Positions 46,211-57,980 of a stretch of 64,000 bases of DNA are shown piece after piece. The notes under the pieces are model-generated. The model saw only the letters and a list, made by a program, of their open reading frames with translations, was not told where the DNA came from and searched no databases. The stretch spans positions 17,025,752 to 17,089,751 of the forward strand of contig OZ024783.1 of assembly GCA_964017065.1 (NCBI GenBank), written 5' to 3'. Source of the stretch: Haliclona indistincta (taxonomy: Eukaryota > Porifera > Demospongiae > Haplosclerida > Chalinidae). The first letter of the stretch is position 1; every line of letters starts with the position of its first letter. The translations under genes and the position numbers were made by a program.

Positions 46211-47039
46211 AGATGATTTTTTAACCTGAAAATTGTTAGAATTTTAGCAGATCTCCTTCGTTGTGCCAAAGTGCTACAGCTAGTTATGCATGAATTATTT
46301 TTGGGAAACGCCAATAACCAGTCAATGCATAAATAATCTTTTTTTCAGCGCTACGTACGTGCAGATTTCATAACACTAAGATATGACAACAAAATCTTGA
46401 AAATATTGAACAGCTACACTCGGTGGCTACATCACTCATATAATGAATCTCGTGTGATTTACTTTTTAATACATGCGTAACTACATCATTATTAACTTCA
46501 TCATCATCATGACGAAAATTAGATACGCTGAAAAAATAGATGCATAACATTGAAGTATCAATCCACATTAGCTCAATGGTACATGTTATGAACAGATCAA
46601 CCATGAAACTCTGATCTGAAATGCAGACAGCATGGCAGAGGAACAGGATGTGTTTCATGTTTCAGCTCTGAAATGAGGACACCTTGTTAACCAGAGAAAA
46701 ATGTTAGTGTCCAGATTATTGTGAGATTCGACTGTATTGTAAAGCTTTCAACTGTATATAGAATGAGATAGTTAAAATAATATAACTTGTAAATACCGCC
46801 ATTCGATTTATGGTCATGTCTGTATAAACTCATCTGAGTATGAGGTGTATGAATCACACTAGGCAATATCTATGAACTAAGTGTTCTTCACTTAGTCAAA
46901 GTTAAATCATCAGAGCAATGCAATTATTACCTCCATAACACATACTATAATGACTGCATACTGTTACCAACAAACAAACTCTCATAACTTTACAACCAAA
47001 GTGATGAAAAGAATAGCGCTAGAACCAAACTGTACAAGT

Positions 47040-47320
47040 AATAAAAAACATTTTAACCAAAATGCAAGAGATATAGGGTTGGTACATTTATCGAAAAAGT
47101 ATGGAAACAAGATTTTGAAATGAAAAGGACGGTAACAATAGCAGTGTAATGATACCTCCCTATTAAATGAACCACAACTATCGAAAGCAGTTAATTTAGG
47201 GAGGTATCATTACACTGCTATTGTTACCGTCCTTTTCATTTCAAAATCTTGTTTCCATACTTTTTCGATAAATGTACCAACCCTAAATCTCTTGCATTTT
47301 GGTTAAAATGTTTTTTATTT
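47040..47320. repeat. long near-perfect hairpin
   Basis: Arms of about 125 bp (47040-47164 and 47197-47320) around a 32-bp loop. It is absent from copy A, where the flanking sequence (after 24175) differs, and forms the left part of the 47036-48310 insertion. Confidence 0.9.
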
Positions 47321-48310
47321 CTTGTTTCTTTTCTTTTTTTATTAATGACTCAGTTGGCAATTATGCTAATACAGTGTATAAAGAGAACTAGCTATCCGAA
47401 CTGACTGCATTCCGGCGATCAGGCGACTCTGCACTACGTATCATGCAACATTAGCTAAGCTTAGGCTAGCATTCTTACAAGCCTGAACAGACAAACCCAG
47501 TGTAACAGTGAAGATTTGCTCGTTGTCTGCTGTGAACACTGCTAGTGGCAGCACGGCACTCGGTTACAAGCAATTTGTACTAAGGTGCGCTTGTATTAGA
47601 ATAATTGCATACACGGGCGTGCGCGAGTAGGCGTAACCTAGTAACGGAGTTCAAACAGAATGATGGAATGGAGTCTGTCATGGACCAAAAATCGCTGTTT
47701 TCCTGGAAATACTCGCTTCTGCTAGTGTTTTAGGTTTAAATAGATATCAGGTGCACTGCTCCAATCGACTAGTGTAGTTTCTGTGTATGTTTTGTCTCGA
47801 ATAGTTCACTAGTCACGGCGCTAGGCTCTCTGAAGAAGAAGAAGAAGAAGAAGAAGAAGAAGAAGAAGAAGAAGAAGAAGAAGAAGAAGAAGAAGAAGAA
47901 TAAGAAGAAGAAAGAAGATGAACAAACGGGTGACCACGTGAACTCTGGTTTACCACCTTAGACCTGGTTTCTTGTGCTTCTGAAGGTCTCTTTGTAATCG
48001 CACAAATCGTGCAAAGAGCTTCAGAACGTTAGATTAGCTTGAAACGCCCGTACGGCGAAGATATGGCAGTGCCGTACATGTGCCTCCAGGCGAGACGCCA
48101 TCTTGTCATGCCCATAGCAACTTGCCTTATAGTCTTTATTAGTAGACTCATTGTAAGCGCTTACCTCGTAGGATAGCCCCTAGGTAGTTAAAATACCCCT
48201 GATGTCGTCAACAGCCAAGATATACGTGAATTATTGCGTTTAGCCTAAGTGTAGCCGCCATCTTGTATTCTGCCCAACCCTAAATATGCCACGACTACCG
48301 CGTGGCATAA
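47321..48310. repeat. rest of insertion, with (GAA)n tract
   Basis: Contains a (GAA)n microsatellite at about 47832-47917. It ends with GATGGCGGC-type sequence (inverted) and a GCCACGACTACCGCGTGGCA hairpin, related to but distinct from the 43306 element family. No gene seen. Confidence 0.55.
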
Positions 48311-48799
48311 TAATGTGCTATCATAACTGTTTGTGTGGGAAGCCAAGTACTGTATAGTGGAATATTGTAGAATAAAAAATTATGTTGGAAAAAATTACAA
48401 TGGTAACTTTTTTGAGTACAGCATTGTGAGGTTTATCTGATGTTTCAGAACATAATGATTCACATTCCTAGCTCAAACACTTTATATCATGATCTGAGTA
48501 AGAGCTGGTGTGTACAGTATCACACTATAGAATTATTATTACAACAATATCAAACTGATTGTGAACTACTTGTAAAGATAGTCATGTAATCTTCATTGTA
48601 GCCAGCTCATAATAACATTGTGTGATACAGCACACGTCACTGAATATGATTATCACTTCTCTTGTGACGTGTAGACCGACAAAAGAGCTGACCAGAGAGC
48701 AAGCTAGGAATGATGGTGTAGCAGACATGAACGATTTCTCTTCTCTCTTCTGAGGACCACACTATCATCTCAACTGTGACCTATGATGGGAGTGTCAAA

Positions 48800-49021
48800 A
48801 TGGCGGCACCTAACACCAATCGAACTGATAGCGAAGAAGACAGAGCTAGTGAGCAAGTTCCTCTACAACATGGCGGACAAGATACAGAACTGAGTGATCA
48901 AAGACTGAGTAGTGATAACCGAACGATGCTCTTATTTTCAAACCAACAAAGAATAGAAAAACAAATAAAATTTACTGATTCAAGAAATTGCCAAAAACAG
49001 AACAATAAGTGCTTGAAATGA
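48800..49021 (+). CDS. small acidic frame 1b
   Basis: Duplicate of the frame at 24984, from ATG in context AAAATGGCGG. Same length, scattered substitutions, no indel. Its stop overlaps the next start (ATGA). Confidence 0.4.
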   Translation: MAAPNTNRTDSEEDRASEQVPLQHGGQDTELSDQRLSSDNRTMLLFSNQQRIEKQIKFTDSRNCQKQNNKCLK

Positions 49022-49257
49022 CTAGCATTGAATCATCTTTCAATGATGGAGAGAGTGATGAACACAGCACTGCAGTGCCGTCAACACTGACAAGAGCAAG
49101 GAGAGTGAGTGATAGAGAGGGTAGTGCAGCACAGACCATGACTACCACTACCAGTAGTGAGCTGGAGTTCAGACGAGATCTAGCTGCCCTGGACGCTGAC
49201 ATTGCACGACTACAAGTGCACTTTCAAGTAGCTCTACAACCCTTACAGCAGTCTTGA
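49018..49257 (+). CDS. small frame 2b
   Basis: Duplicate of the frame at 25202 with the same SSELEFRRDLAALDADIARL helix and four extra residues (VALQ) before the C-terminus. -1 frame relative to frame 1b. Confidence 0.4.
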   Translation: MTSIESSFNDGESDEHSTAVPSTLTRARRVSDREGSAAQTMTTTTSSELEFRRDLAALDADIARLQVHFQVALQPLQQS

Positions 49258-49514
49258 TCTGATCATGCATAATCATGATGTACCTGTACCTGCATGCAAT
49301 AATTTATTGAGCTATGACACATTATTATGTATTTTATATGCTAACACTTACCTGAATCAACAGCAGCATTATTAGTTGAGTTATGAATATCATTATACAT
49401 GACAAATTTTTGCATTAAAATTATTTTTTTTCAAAAATTTGAAAGTCTAATTTTTGCATTTCTGGTAACACGCCCCCTTCTCTCGATTATCATCAGTCGC
49501 TGTTTACTAGTGCC

Positions 49515-52500
49515 ATGACTTCTCTGAGCCAGGACCAGTTGGTAAGAGATAGAATACTGTATTCCACAGGCACTGTCACCGCAATAAGCTGTGGTATCAG
49601 CGAGCGATCCTGAGCTGGTTGAGCCCTGCCCGTATACTGGCTGGCCGCGCGGACGGAACTTCAGTTGCTGATTACGTTCAGTCCGGTTCAGCCTGGAGGC
49701 TAGCTAGGCTCCTGTAGTGCAGTCCACAAGGACCTGCTCACTGTGTACCCGACGTAGTAGCCACCGCCTCGCGTGCCCTACACTGAGGATACTGTATTGT
49801 TGATTTCATGAATATTAATGAGTTAGGTCATGTGATCAGTAGTTGATAGAGACAGTAGCAATCATTGTCTGCTTACATTATGTTGTGCTCTACTCACAGA
49901 ATAAGGAACTATATCATGCGTGCAGTGATGGTAATGTCAGTAAAGTGAGTGAACTGATATCAAAAGGAGCTCAAGTTAACTATCACAATCCTGATAATGT
50001 CAATGTGAGTAGTGTTAGTGGTCACATGATGCTAGTAACAGATTCACACATCAGTATATACTACCACACACAGTCAGTGGTTGAGTATTTGGTTCTGTAT
50101 GTGTGTTAGTGCAGTTGCGTATCCAGGATTTGAATAAGGAGGGTCCTCACACTCTGTAATTGTTAGTTATGCACATCAAAATAGCATTGTGTATTCAAGA
50201 CAAAGAGCACTTAGCCTACACTGACAAGTGATGTTTTTGTTCAGCACTGATGACTCCAGACCAGATTAATTTTATGAATATCATTAGTGACATACAAACT
50301 GTTCGCATAACAAATTACTTTATAAGAGAGTGCTTGAGCACTGAGAGCACCCTTGTAGATACGTCCCTATTAGTGTGTCCATCATTGACTACATGTACTG
50401 TACATGTGAACTAACCCCACCCTACATTGTTGTTACACCTGACAAAGAAGAGCATGGTTCACAACAAACTAGTTGACTTTGTCTCAGCATCGATCAGGCT
50501 ATAAATGGAGTGTGTGTTTGGTGAGCCTGAGTGAGAACAGACTGCATGATCTGAGCTGGTATTTACTGAACTGTGTTGATCAGTCTCAGTAGCACCATAT
50601 CATCGTTGCCTCGATCATATGCTAGCTGTAGCCTGTCCTCTCTCTGTTTATCAGTCTCAACATGCGTATTCTTGTTGGTCGGCTCTACTGCTGAGAAGAA
50701 CCCCACACGATGCCTTGTGATGATCTGTGCACTTGCTCAGTCTCTGACTGCCTAATACACAATGTGTGATCAACATGTGGTAAAATACAGTCCAATCAAT
50801 AAGAACACAGGAGCATTAATGGAATGATGTAGGCATAGATAGATACATGACACAGGACACTGTTTGATCAGTGTGGGACTTGCTATATTGAATTATGTAA
50901 AACGTTGCATTGTTTATTAATAATCACTGTGTTGTTGTTTTCATTCTCTACTATTATGCAGAATACTCCACTTATCATTAGCTCACGTAATGGATGCTCT
51001 CAGGTTGCTAGATTTCTTTTATCGCAACCTGAGATAGACATCAACGCCAGAGATGTGGTATGTTAGACTGTCAGTACAATCACTGATATACCGGCACAAT
51101 AGCATTCATAGCTAGCAGATTATTGCTGTACATGTTGAATGATAATAATATTTGATGCTTTGCCTGGATTTGGAGCATGTTAACATGTTAGCGCAAACAT
51201 AACGGTAGTAATGGTAACGGTACGTTCATAAAGGCACCATGAGTTCAGCACTTGTCCAAACTAGGCACCAAAGGTGCTGATGCCTCGGTGAAATTCCATT
51301 GTACACAGCACTGGACTAGCTACAGTAAACTCCACCTATTATACAAGCTATAGCACAATTCCTGTACAGTAACTATCCACCATTCCACAAACACAGCAAC
51401 TTCAGATGCATCTATACAGGATTTCTGTACAGCAAGTACAGCAATCACAATGCAGTATAATAGTTATGCAATCGGAAGCCAATCAGTGCTGACCACTAAT
51501 TCAAATGGGCGTGTCTATATAGTTCAATTCGAGTGCAGAGCACGGCACAGCTCATACACGAGCGAGATAGCGTCCATAGCTTGCTTACACAATTTCTTTA
51601 GAAATACGCTGCTATCCTGTGACTTATCAGCTTCTAGGCGGATAGTTTTATACGGAGAACTCTAGATCATCAGCAAGTACTGTAGCTCAAGCTCGAGCTG
51701 TACATGTAGGCCTTCGAGAGAATTTCGCCGGAACCAACCAAGCTATTTTGTAGTACAAACGAACTCACTAGCTGTAAGGCAGTCAGCTGTAAACTGTTTT
51801 GTCTTTAGAGGAGTCTAGATAGCCAGGAACAGCCATCGAGGTAAGCATCTCACGCCATAACTCACGAACGGAGCTTTAGAACCAACAATTTATCAATACA
51901 GTTCCGAGCAAATAGCGATTTCTACCTGTGTTGCTGATATCAGCGCTTAGTTTTTAGCGTGCGATGCGCTATGCCGGCAACGGACAGAAAAATGCACCAT
52001 TGGTGCTGGTTATGCCTCGGTGGATGTTAAAATTTGAGCATGTAATGCTATAACAGAGTAATATTCATATTCAGCTGCCAGCATTCGAATATAGCACGAG
52101 CAGAAGCAATATAGCAAACTTGTAGTTATGCAATCAGAAGCCAAATAGTGCTGAGTATTATTAATATTATTTTAATTAACTGCATGGGCGTGCCTATGCA
52201 TTGAATGGCAGTAACCTGCCGGGTTCTGGTTACAAGTAGCTTCCTCGCGCAGTTTCTACGGACCTGCGCTGCCATCATGTAGTATAAATTTAACCTACAA
52301 GCTACTAGGCAGTCTGCTGTGAGTAGTTTTGTTTTCTGAGAAGTCCTGATCGTCAGCAAAGCCATCTATAGGTGAGCAAACCGCGCCATAACTCTAGAAC
52401 AAAGCTTTGCATCGAACTTTCGCTAATACACAACCGAGATAATGTCGAGTTATACCTGTATTGCAAGTTTCAGAGCTCACCGTTCAGCGTGCGCCACAAA

Positions 52501-53606
52501 AATGGTGTAACAGACAGACTGACAGACAGAATGACAGACAACGCGATTACAGTATGCCTCGTGTCTCCGCCCACCGAGGCATAATGACACACACACACAC
52601 ACACACAACACGACTACTGTATGCCTCGTGGCTCCGCCCACCGAGGCATAATGAGCTGGATCAATAGCATAAAGGAATCAAGTATATATTCTCGAGTACT
52701 TCCCTCCTGTCAAGAAGAGATCATTTCAACTGCTAGTGTTGGTACACAAGATGTTTATTGTGCAAGCATGTGGTACAGAAATACTATTTCAAATAATAAG
52801 TGTTTGGCATACTAAAGTGGAATCTAATAAAGCTGAACACTGCGGGTTTTATCACCTGACAAAAATGGGCTAGCTAGGAGACACATTTATTCTCTAGCAC
52901 TTTATATTGCACTGCAGATTTTGTTCTTATAAATTGCTTGTGCATACAGGCTGTCATACTGTCAATATCCAACATGTCTATAAAGAACTGTGTCTTGATT
53001 ATAGCTAGTTGTGTATTTGTAGTTTATAAAACAGCTGTATATAGTACGACTTATTTATCTCACTAACCATGCTTCTAAGTTGCATGAGTGCTAATGACCG
53101 CCTGTCAGTAGTGTGCAGACTAGTGTGCTCTCAGTCTAGTTGCTGACCCTCTCCACACCTATCAATAGGCATACCGAGGGTCAGCAGCTAGACTATAGCA
53201 TGCTATATAATGGCTCTTGAGGAACAAGATTGTGCATACGTATAGCTTTAATAATGCTATCAGTTTTAAAGGTCAACTTTGTTGCATGGTTGTGAACTGA
53301 AACATTAAATACGAATCAGGACAAGTTGTGAATCGGGTCATAACATAGACACTATGTGTCATACTGTACTGGTACACAAGCCATCGTCTGATACTGTAAT
53401 ACACTAGTTACTGTGTTATTACCAACAAGACCAGTTACCATGTGTTGTGCTTGACACCAATTCACACTCAATAACCATGTGCTCTTCACTTGTTGTTTAT
53501 TCTATAGTTTGGATCGACAGCACTTCATTACAGTGCTGTCAATGGTTACACAGCTATAGCTGAGCTACTGGTTGCAGCTGGAGCAGCTACTGATACAACC
53601 ACTAAT
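49515..53606 (+). pseudogene. truncated ankyrin gene (copy B, exons 1-4 only)
   Basis: Exons 49515-49541 (MTSLSQDQL), 49900-50004, 50962-51057 and 53508-53606 match exons 1-4 of the ankyrin-ROCO gene with all phases zero and good splice sites. They encode about 110 residues with three ankyrin repeats (for example TALHYSAVNGYTAIAELLV). The duplicated block ends inside intron 4, so no Roc, COR or Death exon follows. It could be transcribed but cannot make the full protein. Introns hold several later transposon insertions. Confidence 0.75.
51262..52651. mobile_element. 1.39-kb insertion of GCCTCGGTGG-ended elements
   Basis: Absent at the paralogous site (about 27625). Starts near GATGCCTCGGTGAAATT and ends CCACCGAGGCATA. 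Internal GCCTCGGTGG (about 52016) and CCACCGAGGCATAATG (about 52568) show it is at least two elements in tandem or nested. (CA)n at 52587-52608. Confidence 0.8.
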
Positions 53607-53784
53607 GTGAGTGCATGTGTGTCTAGTGATACTGATATGTTGTGTTGTTGAACAAAGCTGTTCTCATGAAATACAATACAACTACTATACTATCGTAAAG
53701 TGCTTACTGTAGATTACACTATACATGTAGATACATGAGCCTGCATGAGTTGTTGATGGTAGTATTTGCCTGGATATGTATTGT

Positions 53785-53945
53785 TTAACCCATGGCTACC
53801 GAGGTGGTACGTGATATAACCGAGGATGGTTAATTTAACAGTCCGGGGGCACAAAGAGTAAGAGAATCGTGAAATTAACGTTAAAGTACGCTAAAATTAG
53901 GTTATATCACGTACTGCCAATGGGTTTGCCCGGGATTTTGTTGCC
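53785..53945. repeat. hairpin MITE
   Basis: Inverted GGTACGTGATATAACC / GGTTATATCACGTAC arms. A degraded relative lies at the paralogous place near 28770-28830. Confidence 0.65.
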
Positions 53946-54022
53946 CAGGACGATCGAGAATAGTGCTCTAGCTAACCTAGAACCAGGAGCCCATAAGAGG
54001 AAGGAGCGTTCAGCCGCGCTTT

Positions 54023-54268
54023 AGCCAAACGTAAACTCCACCGCGCGCAGCGTGTGGCGCGTTGTTGCTGACGTTTTGCCGTTTGCAGCACATGCATGTG
54101 AGGTACAGATGTCCTATATGTGTTGTAGCCAAAGAACACACGTGGGCCACAGCCTACTTGTAAAAGGCGTACATGAGTTTAGATAATATTATTATGACAT
54201 TGACATGCCTGACTTCCATATAGGGAAGTTTTTTTGAACACACAAGGCGGTGGAGTTTACGTTTGGCT
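54023..54268. mobile_element. nested MITE inside the transposon's left end
   Basis: Inverted ends AGCCAAACGTAAACTCCACC. The right end of the host transposon lacks this segment, so it is a later insertion. Confidence 0.7.
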
Positions 54269-54361
54269 ACAGATAATTGCAAGTCACCTGTCGGTGGCGT
54301 TTACCCGAAGAGCGCACTAATTGGAATTTTACGCGAGTTATAAAGTCGAGCAAAGCGAGTG

Positions 54362-55333
54362 ATGATGCTATCGATCGGCAAAGCTTACTCCGATGATCTA
54401 CGCTGGCGCATCGTCTACATGAGTCAGATGTTAGGAATGAAAACTGTAGACATATCCTCTGTAACATTTGTTAGCGAACGGACGATACAGAGGTACGTGG
54501 AACGGTTCAAGGTAACAGGAGATGTGGCTCAGTTTGCCAAAAGAAACGGGCCTACTAGGATGCTGGGTGGGCGAGAAGAAGCTTTGATCGTTCAAGCCGT
54601 ACCAGACAAGCCTGGTTTATGTCTGCATGAACTTCAGAGCTGTCTACACGTAAATGGAGTCCAGGTTGACGTGTCTACAATCTGCCGTACGCTGCATAGG
54701 TTGGGATTCACTTATCAGAAGATCAAACATCTCCCTATGCAAAGAAGCGAAGATGCTAGGCAGGAGTTTATGGCTGAGGTAGCTATGTACAACCCTTCTA
54801 TGTTCATCTGGCTAGACGAAACTGGGTATAGACGCAATGCGGTCCGCCAGTATGGATATGGTCTTCGAGGCATGACACCTAGAAGCTTTACGTTCAAGGC
54901 ATGGGGGAAACGGTACACTGCTATTGCTACAATGTCACTTGATGGGCTAGAGGATGTGTACTTAACTGAGGGCAATGCCAATGGTGATGAGTTTTTGAAT
55001 TATGTACGGCGCAGCTTACTACCTCTGTTGATGCCATTCGATGGTGTAAATCCCAACTCAGTAGTGATAATGGATAATGCATCGATTCATCATGTCGAGG
55101 AGGTTGTGTTGACAATAAGAGGAGTTGGCGCGATGGTTCTATTTTTACCACCATATAGTCCAGACCTTAATCCTGTGGAGGAGGTATTTGCAGAAGTGAA
55201 ACGCTCTATTCGTCTCAATGACACTGCTTTTCAATCTACTGCTAATCCTCGTGTACTGATTGCAATGGCATTCTCTGAAGTTAGTCACGAGCATTGTTTG
55301 TCATACATTAAGGATTCTGGAATTATTGAATAA
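54362..55333 (+). CDS. IS630/Tc1-mariner superfamily DDE transposase (DD34E)
   Basis: About 323 residues, one exon. N-terminal helix-turn-helix pair (SDDLRWRIVYM, then ERTIQRYVERF), winged-helix-like linker, then the DDE core: WLDETGY, VIMDNASIH and PPYSPDLNPVEE, with 34 residues between the second Asp and the Glu. It cuts and rejoins the element at its terminal repeats. Full length with no stops. The frame is open from a GTG at 54359, but the ATG at 54362 is the natural start. Convergent with the partner gene; stops 71 bp apart. Confidence 0.95.
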   Translation: MMLSIGKAYSDDLRWRIVYMSQMLGMKTVDISSVTFVSERTIQRYVERFKVTGDVAQFAKRNGPTRMLGGREEALIVQAVPDKPGLCLHELQSCLHVNGVQVDVSTICRTLHRLGFTYQKIKHLPMQRSEDARQEFMAEVAMYNPSMFIWLDETGYRRNAVRQYGYGLRGMTPRSFTFKAWGKRYTAIATMSLDGLEDVYLTEGNANGDEFLNYVRRSLLPLLMPFDGVNPNSVVIMDNASIHHVEEVVLTIRGVGAMVLFLPPYSPDLNPVEEVFAEVKRSIRLNDTAFQSTANPRVLIAMAFSEVSHEHCLSYIKDSGIIE

Positions 55334-55404
55334 TAACATTGAATGTAAATGAAGAGATTAAATAATGCATGATGTGATTGTTGAATGTTGATTCAGTTTT
55401 GTAA

Positions 55405-56259
55405 TCATTGTCTTGGAGTCATTTTTTTTAGCTGGGCAAGGATCGAATCCTTTTCCTCGGCATATTCTTGTTCACTCAATGCTCCCGCTTCAAAAAGAGA
55501 ATGAAGATCTTTCAGTTGTTGTATGTACTGACTACGCAACTGGACTACTCTAACAGGTGATGATGATGATGATCCAGTAGATGAAGACTTGGTAGGTGTC
55601 GAAAGTACAGACACAATGGAAGATGCCATGTTAGTAAAAGCATTTGTCAAAGCAGATGACTGAGTTTGCCTTCCTCCTTTACTGAACATGGGGACAGACG
55701 GAGCTTCATCCAAACTTTTATGCGTGCCTATGTCAATCATTTCAGCCCACAATCTGTACTGTATCTTTGTAAACTTATCGCCGTGTTTGTCTTGTATTGA
55801 CCGTATCAGCTCCTGTACACGCTGATTTTTCTCTTCGATTGCACTTGTCTTCTTTTTCTTTTGGAGTAGAGGAGATAGATTTTCTGGGTCAGAGTCTGAA
55901 CCGTCATAATATAAACGCTTGGACACAGATTTACTCTTTTCTTGAGGTGCCAACCCATCACACCACAGTGTACACGCTACACCATGCAAGATCTTACTCC
56001 AAATTTCTTCTAGATCAACTTCTGAATGAATACAAAGTCTTGATGTCCCCTTCATATACCCAACGTCATATTTGCCATCAGCAGACACGACGCTTTCACC
56101 GAGCTGAGACGATATCTGGGCTTTTAGGCAATCCAACGATGAAAAGTGACTTGCAGACAGATTCCGTAACATGAAGATCTTGATTTCAGCTTTTCGCGTA
56201 GGCTTGAACACTCTGCAAGGCACGCTAAACTGAACAAGAGGTTGAGCAGCCATCGCCAT
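55405..56259 (-). CDS. transposon partner protein with SHOCT-like C-terminus
   Basis: About 284 residues. The N-terminal region has a beta-grasp/PB1-like look (EIKIFMLRNL, then DGKYDVGYMKG). A Lys-rich patch (LLQKKKKTSAIEEKNQ) and a Ser-rich linker follow. The C-terminal helix pair LKDLHSLFEAGALSEQEYAE is the SHOCT pattern. Start chosen at the ATG at 56259; codons upstream begin with GTG. I do not know a characterised homolog. Its conserved place between the inverted repeats argues for a role in transposition or its control. Confidence 0.7.
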   Translation of the reverse strand: MAMAAQPLVQFSVPCRVFKPTRKAEIKIFMLRNLSASHFSSLDCLKAQISSQLGESVVSADGKYDVGYMKGTSRLCIHSEVDLEEIWSKILHGVACTLWCDGLAPQEKSKSVSKRLYYDGSDSDPENLSPLLQKKKKTSAIEEKNQRVQELIRSIQDKHGDKFTKIQYRLWAEMIDIGTHKSLDEAPSVPMFSKGGRQTQSSALTNAFTNMASSIVSVLSTPTKSSSTGSSSSSPVRVVQLRSQYIQQLKDLHSLFEAGALSEQEYAEEKDSILAQLKKMTPRQ

Positions 56260-56917
56260 GTGCACAGATTACATGGGTCTCGTGCGCTAGTGTCGCGCTC
56301 GCATCGCTCGACAGACTCGCGTAAAATTCCAATTAGTGTGCTCTTCGAGTAAACGCCGCCGACAGGTGACTTGCAATTATCTGTATTACTACACGCACGA
56401 TCGCTCCTTCCTCTTATGGGCTCCTGTTAGAACCTAGATGCTGGCGTATTACGAAGAGATGCTATGAGTAAATGAAATTCTAGAAAACTATGTGATAGCA
56501 ACGAGCAAAACTGCTATGTACCAGTGGTCCTACATCTGCTCAAGAGACAGTGCATGTCCTCTCCAACATATAGCGCTGCACAATGAGCATTTTTGTCTCT
56601 AGCGCATTGTAAATGACAAAATCTAGCGAACAGTACCCGTCACGATGAAGCTTATACCCAACATCTCTGCCTGAAGCTTTGCAGAACTAGGTAATACCCA
56701 AGAAACTCCATACCAAGCATAGATTTTGATATGAAAAAGACTACCATTGCCCGAGCTTAGCTCTAAACCATCACTGTGTTTTTTAGTGCATGAATATCAT
56801 TACAATAAATCTGTTTCAGATCTGTTCTTAAAACCATTCAAAATTGTTGTAAAATAATGTTACATGTATCTTGTAATTAATTTGTCATGTATTCAGTGGT
56901 TTAATAGTTTATCTTAA

Positions 56918-57962
56918 GGTGGTATGGAAGCGAAGGTGTGAATTTGGAAGAATTTATTTATTTATGTATAATTTCTGAAACATAAAATACTGTGCAAGTT
57001 GGAGTTATTATAATGGTTGTTTGAGGTGTGTAGCATGCAATCACAAAACAAGAAGAGGTCCTGAGAATTAGTGTTCATAATATGGCGCTTCAGATACACC
57101 CACTGTATTTGTTAATTCTTCTCAAAGCTATTGCCAGAAGCACTGTATGCCAGTATATTGAATAGAATTCTATGGAGAACGCCAAGGGCTAACTTTTCAG
57201 CAGAGGCCGCAATTGGATCGCCCTTTAGTATCCCGTAAGGCAGCAAAGAAGCAAACTTGGCTCACTTTCCTACAAAGACGCCAGTAGGAGCCTACGAAGA
57301 GCGTGGAACTGCGGCTTCTGGCCAAAAATTTAGCATGCTAGTGTACTAGCGGGGAATCAATTCTTACCTGACAGTGCTGTTCGGTAGAAAAGTTACCATA
57401 CTCTTTGTGCACGCTACACGCAGTGGCTACATTATACACGGCCTTAGTCAGACTTTGTGAAAATACATCGTTTGTTTCGTGACTCAACACTCTACAGTAA
57501 CCTTCTGAGTCATTCTGACCTCCACAAGCCCCACTAGACGCCGTCAGAACCGCAGAACAACCTAGCCGCAACCGCAGTGCCCCGCCCTAGCAACGCGTCC
57601 ACAAATTATGAATAATATTAACATACACGTGCGATAAAACGTACCGCGAACGATCTTGGCTGCAACGTGTTGTAGCGTCACCTGTTGGCTGTAAAAGCTT
57701 TGTTTAGTCTTTGTACAGCTTCTTCTAGCCCAAGACTTGGACTGCGGCTGCACTAACACCACAGAGACGTTGTACGGATTATTGTTATTGCATTCCATCG
57801 CCCACGCATAGCAACCAGTTGGGTAAAATTTGTACAACAATATCTTAGCAACCAAGGAGTTTACTTCAATTTCCTTTGAGAATCCTATTTGTATGCACCA
57901 ACTCTACAACATACTTTAAAATGAAACAAATTGAAGAGGTCAAATTTCGCTTCCGTACCACC
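56918..57962. mobile_element. TTAA-site element, 1045 bp
   Basis: Flanked by TTAA on both sides. Inverted ends GGTGGTATGGAAGCGAA / TTCGCTTCCGTACCACC. No transposase frame. TTAA duplication is typical of piggyBac-type elements, although the GGTGG ends are not the canonical piggyBac ends. Confidence 0.8.
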
Positions 57963-57980
57963 TTAATGTGTTTGTAATAT

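Larger units (their letters stand above)
53984..56426. mobile_element. complete two-gene IS630/Tc1-type transposon
   Basis: 2443 bp. Terminal inverted repeats CAGGAGCCCATAAGAGGAAG, plus long subterminal inverted repeats (54270-54341 against 56310-56385). It carries a transposase on plus and a second gene on minus, convergent. The left subterminal region holds an extra nested inverted-repeat element (54023-54268). Both frames are intact, so it may be recently active. Confidence 0.9.
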
